Positions 59,460 through 64,000 of a stretch of DNA of 64,000 nt are shown in pieces (the first letter of the stretch is position 1; every line of letters starts with the position of its first letter). Source of the DNA: an uncultured Alphaproteobacteria bacterium (GTDB taxonomy: Bacteria > Pseudomonadota > Alphaproteobacteria > SP197); assembly GCA_943787175.1 (NCBI GenBank), contig CALSLK010000014.1, forward strand, positions 80,131 to 144,130. Direction: 5' to 3'. Made by a program: the position numbers and the translations under genes. The notes below the pieces were generated by a model. It saw only the letters and a list, made by a program, of their open reading frames with translations. It was not told the DNA's origin and did not search any database.

Positions 59460-60894
59460 GATGCCTCCGCCACGCTGTCATCGGCATTCTGCGCGCGCAG
59501 TCCATCAGGCAACGCGTTGGCCCAATGGGTGATGGAACCTGCGCCCAGGCAGATCACGGCATCACCGGGCGACGTCAGGCGTGCAATCAGTTCAGCCAGT
59601 TTGTCGGGATCATCCAGCGCTTCGACATGACGATGACCACGGGTACGAAGTCCCTCGATCAGGCTGTCGCGGTCTGCGCCTGCAATGGGTGCCTCACCAG
59701 CGGGATAGACATCAGCCACGACGACCGTATCGGCGTCGTTGAAACAGGTGCAGAAATCCTCGAACAATCCGGCCAGCCGCGAATAGCGATGGGGCTGCAC
59801 AACGGCAATGACCTTGCCCTGGAAGGCTTCGCGTGAAGCCTTCAGAACCGCGGAAATCTCGACGGGGTGATGGCCATAGTCATCAATGACCGTCACGCCA
59901 GCAACCTCTCCGGTACGCGTGAAGCGCCGTTTGACCCCGGCAAAACTACCCAGCGCATCAGCAAGCGCTTCATCAGAGATGCCAAGCTCCTGGGCCACCA
60001 CAACACAGGAGAGCGCATTGGTGACGTTGTGTTCGCCCCACATCGGAAGATAGAGATCACGGATGGTTCGCGACGAACGCGTGACGCGATCGGTCAGGAC
60101 AACGTCGAACCGGTAGCCGCCGTTGCACAGGCGCAAATCAACGCCGCGCACATCAGCCTGAGGGCCCAACCCGTAGGTAATGATCCGCCGGTCAGGCACC
60201 CTGGAAACCAGGGCCTGAACTTCGGGTGATCGGTGCACAGCGCTGCGAAACCATAAAACGGAATGTTTCCGACAAAGGCGTCATAGGCATCGCGCACATC
60301 ATCGAACGAGCCGTAGTTCTCCAGATGCTCGGGATCCATGTTCGTGACAATCACGGCCGTAGCAGGCAAGCGCACAAAGCTGCCGTCTGATTCATCGGCC
60401 TCGACAACCATCCAGTCGCCTTCGCCCAGACGTGTGTTGGAGCCATAGGTGTTGACGATGCCGCCGTTGATCACCGTGGGATCAAGGTCGGCACGCTCAA
60501 GCACCCATCCGATCATCGAGGTCCGTCGTGGTCTTGCCGTGGGTGCGCACCGGCCGCGATGGCCTTCTTCAGGGCGCATCAGCTCGCCCAGCATCTCGGC
60601 GCGGCGCACAATGGGGATCCAGCGGCTGCGCGCTTCGGTGACTTCCGGGTTGTCCGCGCTTGACCGCCGAGGACGTCACGACGACAGCGGCCTCGCCGAT
60701 GATTCTCGGCGGCATGGCCCACGGAAGACGGCGATTCCCAGATCACGCAGGCGCAGCACGTTGGGGCTTTCGGCAAGGTCGCTGCCCTGCACGCGGTAGC
60801 CCTGGTTGTGCAGGACTTCGGCAATCCCGCTCATCCCGATGCCGCCGATGCCGACAAAGTGGATCGGCCCCAGGTTTGCAGGAGACTGTTTCAT
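59456..60894 (-). CDS. murC: UDP-N-acetylmuramate-L-alanine ligase, several frameshifts
   Basis: Adds L-Ala to UDP-MurNAc. Start ATG 60894 ([20 protein letters not shown], then [20 protein letters not shown]). The middle part has [31 protein letters not shown] and [14 protein letters not shown], and the C-terminal domain [42 protein letters not shown] and GAGSITHWA. Frame changes near 60720, 60660, 60545, 60520 and 60235 break it, but order and content are those of one complete MurC of about 479 residues. The ATP loop region (GTHGKT) falls in the damaged stretch near 60530 and can only be partly read. Its start overlaps the murG stop. Confidence 0.9.
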
Positions 60895-62034
60895 GCCGCG
60901 GCCTCCCGGAGACCCGCTGTCGTCGTGCCCGTTGCTGCCCAGATAGGATTCCACGGCCTCGGCCAGGCGGTGCGTCGCATCGGCACGCGCCGAACGGCGC
61001 GCCGCAGCCGGCGGGCGTCGACCAAAGCGAGGCAGGGCAGGCAACAAACGCTTCAAGTCGGGCCGCGAGCGCTTCGGGCGTAAACGCCGGCTCGTGCATC
61101 AGCCATCCCGCACCGGCCTCTTCCACCGCCCGCGCGTTCGCCGTCTGATGGTCGTCGGTCGCGTGGGGATAAGGCACCAGGATCGAGGGCCGCCCGGCAG
61201 ACCGCCAGCTCGGCCACGCTCGATGCACCCGCACGGCAGATCACCAGCTGCGCCTGCACCCAGCCGCGCAGGCCATATCGTCAAAGAACGTCGCGACCTC
61301 CGAAACCACACCCATGTCGTCATAGGCGGGCGCGCACCCGGTCCATAGTCTTCCGACCGGCACTGCTGGGTCATCACCAGCCGCTGGCGCGCGCCGCTCG
61401 GCAGTTTGGCCAGTGCGGCGGGCAGGATGTCGCTCATAACACGCGCGCACCCTGGCTGCCGCCGAAAGACCAGCACGCGCAGGCGGCCGTCTCCATTAGG
61501 CGGGCGATAGGGCTGGTCGGCCAGGGCTGCAACCTCGGCACGCACGGGGTTGCCGCACAGCAGAACCTTGCGGTCGTCCACGCCTCGTGGGTGCGTTCGA
61601 ACGATGTCGCCACCAGGTCGACCTTGTGCGCCAGCAGCTTGTTGGCGCGGCCCAGCACGGCGTTCTGCTCGTGGATGATGGGTCGAGAGGCCCAGCCGTT
61701 GGGCGGCCAGCAGCGGCGGCACGGTGGGATAGCCACCAAACCCGACCACGGCACTGGGCGTCATGGTCTTGAGCAGGCGGCGCGCATCAAGCGGTGCCCA
61801 GCAAGCAGGTCGACCGCGCCGGTGATCTTGCCCTTCAGGCTGCGCCCGCTCATGGCCGAGGCACGCAGGCGGTGGACCGGGACGCCGTCCAGCCGCTCGG
61901 CAAGCTCGCCGCCGCGCTGGTCGGTCACGGCCGGCGATGGCATGGCCACGGCGCATCAGTTCCTGACCCAGGGCGATGGCGGGAAAGAGATGGCCACCGG
62001 TTCCCCCGGCGGCAAGGATGACGGGGCCGCTCAT
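60891..62034 (-). CDS. murG: UDP-GlcNAc:lipid I N-acetylglucosaminyltransferase, many frameshifts
   Basis: Converts lipid I to lipid II. Start ATG 62034 ([20 protein letters not shown]). Further blocks can be followed through three frames: [108 protein letters not shown] and [20 protein letters not shown], then EEAGAGWLM. About ten single-base indels lie in 1.14 kb. Order and content are those of one MurG of about 380 residues. The stop (TGA 60893-60891) overlaps the murC start. Confidence 0.88.
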
Positions 62035-63169
62035 TGACGACCGCCCCCGCTCGGGCCGGCGCCTGGTCAGCGCCAGCATCATGCCCATGCCGATCGCCAT
62101 GCCCAGCAGGGAGGAACCGCCATAGGAAACAAACGGCAGGGTCATGCCCGTGGCGGGCAGAAGCTGCAGGGAAACACCCATGTTCACGATGGCCTGCATG
62201 GGTGAACTGGATGAGCAGGCCGGCCACCGCCAGCATGACAAAGAGATCGCGCTCACCCGACAGGCGGGTGAAGCCGCGCAGCGCGATAAACGCGAACAGG
62301 CCCAGCAACGAGCAGGCAGGCCAGCAGGCCGAACTCTTCGCCGGCAACGGCAAAGATGAAATCGGAATGGGCGTCGGGGAAGGACATCCTTCACGACGCC
62401 TTCACCGGGGCCACGCCCCAGCACGCCACCGGACTCAAACGCCCGCATCGCGCGTATCGATCTGGTAGCTGTCGCCCGAGGCCGGATCGAGAAAACGGTC
62501 GATGCGGTCGCGCACATGCGGCAGCAACGTGTAGCCGGCGACCATGCCGGCGGCACCCAGGCCCACCAGGCCCCAGTACAAAAATGAGGGGGCAGGCCGG
62601 CCAGGAAAGAGCTGGCCGCCCCATATGGTGGCAACCGTTGCCGCCATCCCGAAGTCGGGCTGCCAGATCAGCAGGGCGACAAACAATGGCGGCCAGAATG
62701 GCCGACACCCAGTAGCCCGGGAAATCCCGGGCTGCGTTTTGCCTCGGCAAAGAGCCAGGCAGCCACGACCGCCAGAGCCGGCTTCACGAATTCCGACACC
62801 TGAAGCGAAAAGGCGCCGAACGAGATCCAACGGCGTGCGCCCTTGATCTCGGAACCGACCAGTGGCGTGACCACCAGCAACCCGATCGAGACGATCAGGA
62901 TCAACACGGCAACACGGCGGACCCCCTGTGGACCCAGCAACGACATGGCGGAGCATCACCGCGATCGCAGGCACCAGAAAAACAAAGTGCCGGCGAACGA
63001 AATGATACGCGTCCGCGCCGATGCGGTCCGCGACCGGCGGGCTGGCGGCCATGATCAACACCACGCCCGAGAGCAATAGCGTGATCAAGGCAGCCAGGGT
63101 CCACCGGTCGATGGTCCACCACCACCCGCCCCAGAACACTGCGGTCCCGTTCGGGCAAAGGATCGTCAT
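62031..63169 (-). CDS. ftsW: FtsW, divisome SEDS glycosyltransferase, many frameshifts
   Basis: SEDS-family membrane protein that polymerises septal peptidoglycan with PBP3. From ATG 63169, after a frame correction, the start reads PLPERDRSVLGR then WWWTIDRWTLAALI. Other blocks are ADAYHFVRRHFVFLVPAIAV, GARRWISFGAFSLQVSEFVK, LLIWQPDFGMAATVA, FLDPASGDSYQID, the FtsW-type loop with GRGPGEGVVK, and the C-terminal LQLLPATGMTLPFVSYGGSS with LLGMAIGMGMMLALTRR. At least eight frame changes scatter through it. Expected length about 380 residues. Overlaps murG by four bases. Confidence 0.88.
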
Positions 63170-63189
63170 GTGCTACCGCGACCCCCGCC

Positions 63190-63736
63190 CTACTTGCGCT
63201 TCTTTGCAGCGGCCTTCTTCTTGGCCGGAGCTTTCTTGGCAGCGGCCTTCTTAGGGGCAGCCCTTCTTCTTGGCTGGAGCCCTTCTTGGCAGCGGCCTTC
63301 TTGGGGGCAGCCTTCTTCTTGGCTGGAGCCTTCTTGGCAGCGGCCTTCTTAGGAGCAGCCTTCTTCTTGGCTGGAGCCTTCTTGGCAGCGAGCCTTCTTA
63401 GGGGCAGCCTTCTTCTTGGCTGGGGCCTTCTTGGCAGCGGCCTTCTTGGGGGCAGCCTTCTTCTTGGCTGGAGCCTTCTTGGCAGCGGCCTTCTTGGGGG
63501 CAGCCTTCTTCTTGGCTGGGGCCTTCTTGGCAGCGGCCTTCTTTGGAGCAGCCTTCTTCTTGGCCGGAGCCTTCTTGGCAGCAGCTTTCTTGGGTGCAGC
63601 CTTTTTGGCCGGGGCCTTCTTGGCAGCAACTTTCTTGGGTGCAGCTTTCTTGGCCGGGGCCTTCTTGGCAGCGGCCTTTTTCGGTGCGGCCTTCTTCTTG
63701 GCCGCGAGCCTTCTTTTTGGCAGCAGGTTTCTTCAT
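63190..63736 (-). CDS. Lysine/alanine/proline-rich repetitive protein (histone H1-like), four frameshifts
   Basis: Very basic, low-complexity protein of about 180 residues made almost wholly of Lys, Ala and Pro. It is built on a repeated 16-residue unit of the type [16 protein letters not shown] (48 bp at DNA level), with some 15-residue variants. ATG 63736 is preceded by GAGGGG; the end reads AAAKKRK. Extra bases at about 63709, 63391, 63283 and 63261 break the frame; removing them gives 543 nt (180 codons plus stop). Bacterial proteins of this composition (Hc1, BpH1, AlgP tails) bind DNA, so a nucleoid role is the best guess. It lies inside the dcw cluster between murD and ftsW, where such a gene is not expected. 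Confidence 0.75.
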
Positions 63737-63749
63737 ATCAATTCCCCTC

Positions 63750-64000
63750 TCACGTTTTGCGGGTGGTTCTTCGGTAAAGCTCTTGGTGTACTCCACGTCC
63801 CCAGTGCTTCTTTTCGGCGAGGACGCAGTCTCGGAACCGGTTGCCCCGGTCTTCGAAATTATTGAACTGGTCAAAGGACGCGCAGGCTGGCGACAGAAGA
63901 ACGATGGGACTGTTCCGTCGTTCGTTCAGCGCCGTTTCACCTGCAGCTTTGACTGCCGTTTCCATGTCGCCGCAGACCGTGTAGGGCACGCGGCCTTCCA
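63750..64000 (-). CDS. murD: UDP-N-acetylmuramoylalanine-D-glutamate ligase, C-terminal end only
   Basis: The window's right edge holds only the last 80 or so codons: [47 protein letters not shown]. The [10 protein letters not shown] block is diagnostic of MurD, which adds D-Glu to UDP-MurNAc-L-Ala. The gene begins outside the window. The C-terminal 20 residues after NRFR are longer than usual, which may be real or a further frame error. The stop lies 13 bases ahead of the Lys-rich gene. Confidence 0.88.
   Translation of the reverse strand, partial: EGRVPYTVCGDMETAVKAAGETALNERRNSPIVLLSPACASFDQFNNFEDRGNRFRDCVLAEKKHWGRGVHQELYRRTTRKT

Noticed and set aside
59456..63169. Decay of murC, murG and ftsW
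   Set aside because: All three essential genes are broken at once, without stop or transposon damage and with conserved motifs throughout; poor local consensus explains it.
63190..63736. CRISPR array or satellite DNA
   Set aside because: The 48-bp repeats are directly adjacent with no unique spacers and read as a Lys/Ala/Pro protein with a ribosome site and start codon.

Overview
The window is a GC-rich chromosomal segment of an alphaproteobacterium. The evidence is a circularly permuted two-piece tmRNA with tag ANDNNEAFAVAA, an alpha-type SspB, the hflK-hflC-DUF2065-degP operon, ThyX in place of ThyA, a DUF1036 protein, and the mreBCD-mrdA-rodA and dcw clusters. Gene content is compatible with a free-living Rhodospirillales-like organism, but order and genus cannot be fixed from this alone. 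No rRNA, tRNA, CRISPR array, prophage or transposase was seen.

Layout: 1-6.3 kb, minus strand, is the rod-shape operon (mreB, mreC, mreD, mrdA, rodA) followed by an AstE/AspA-like hydrolase. 6.6-10.1 kb is the branched-chain amino acid operon ilvB-ilvN-ilvC. 10.2-12.1 kb holds divergent miaA and serB. 12.1-15.9 kb is the membrane quality-control operon hflK-hflC-DUF2065-degP, divergent from an Mrp Fe-S carrier gene. 17.3-19.8 kb has a DUF1036 protein and an overlapping thyX-Ldh2 dehydrogenase pair. 19.9-21.7 kb has an inverted-repeat element, the tmRNA gene, sspB directly behind it and two tandem TfoX-domain genes. 21.7-23.2 kb is a divergent membrane-protein/XRE-regulator module with a perfect palindromic operator, bounded by a 52-bp duplicated tfoX tail. 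23.2-31.9 kb is metabolic and transport genes: M19 dipeptidase, YghU-type GST, YHS protein, fumC, an iron ABC permease, a His-tailed MFS exporter and an iron-binding protein. 32-46.7 kb holds a large AsmA protein, a ClC channel, UvrD/PcrA, PrmA, a CpdA-like phosphodiesterase, an extended aminopeptidase P, a small unknown gene, a DmpA-type peptidase and a Tat-exported intradiol dioxygenase. 46.8-64 kb, minus strand, is the dcw/envelope block murD-(Lys-rich gene)-ftsW-murG-murC-murB-ddlB-ftsQ-ftsA-ftsZ-lpxC-HAD-bamD-recN-ligA.

How the genes work together: mreBCD/mrdA/rodA (lateral wall) and the dcw genes (precursor synthesis and septation) together with lpxC and bamD (outer membrane) make this mainly an envelope-biogenesis neighbourhood. 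ssrA and sspB form the tagging and delivery halves of ribosome rescue proteolysis and could be co-transcribed.

Quality caveat: at least 14 genes, most of them conserved or essential, are broken by single-base indels. For eight of them, undoing the indels I can place gives an exact multiple of three and a normal family length. I therefore read these as assembly or sequencing errors, not pseudogenes. They lie at 0.4-20.8 kb and, very densely, at 59-64 kb; 21-59 kb is almost clean. Coordinates of the affected genes are spans across frames.
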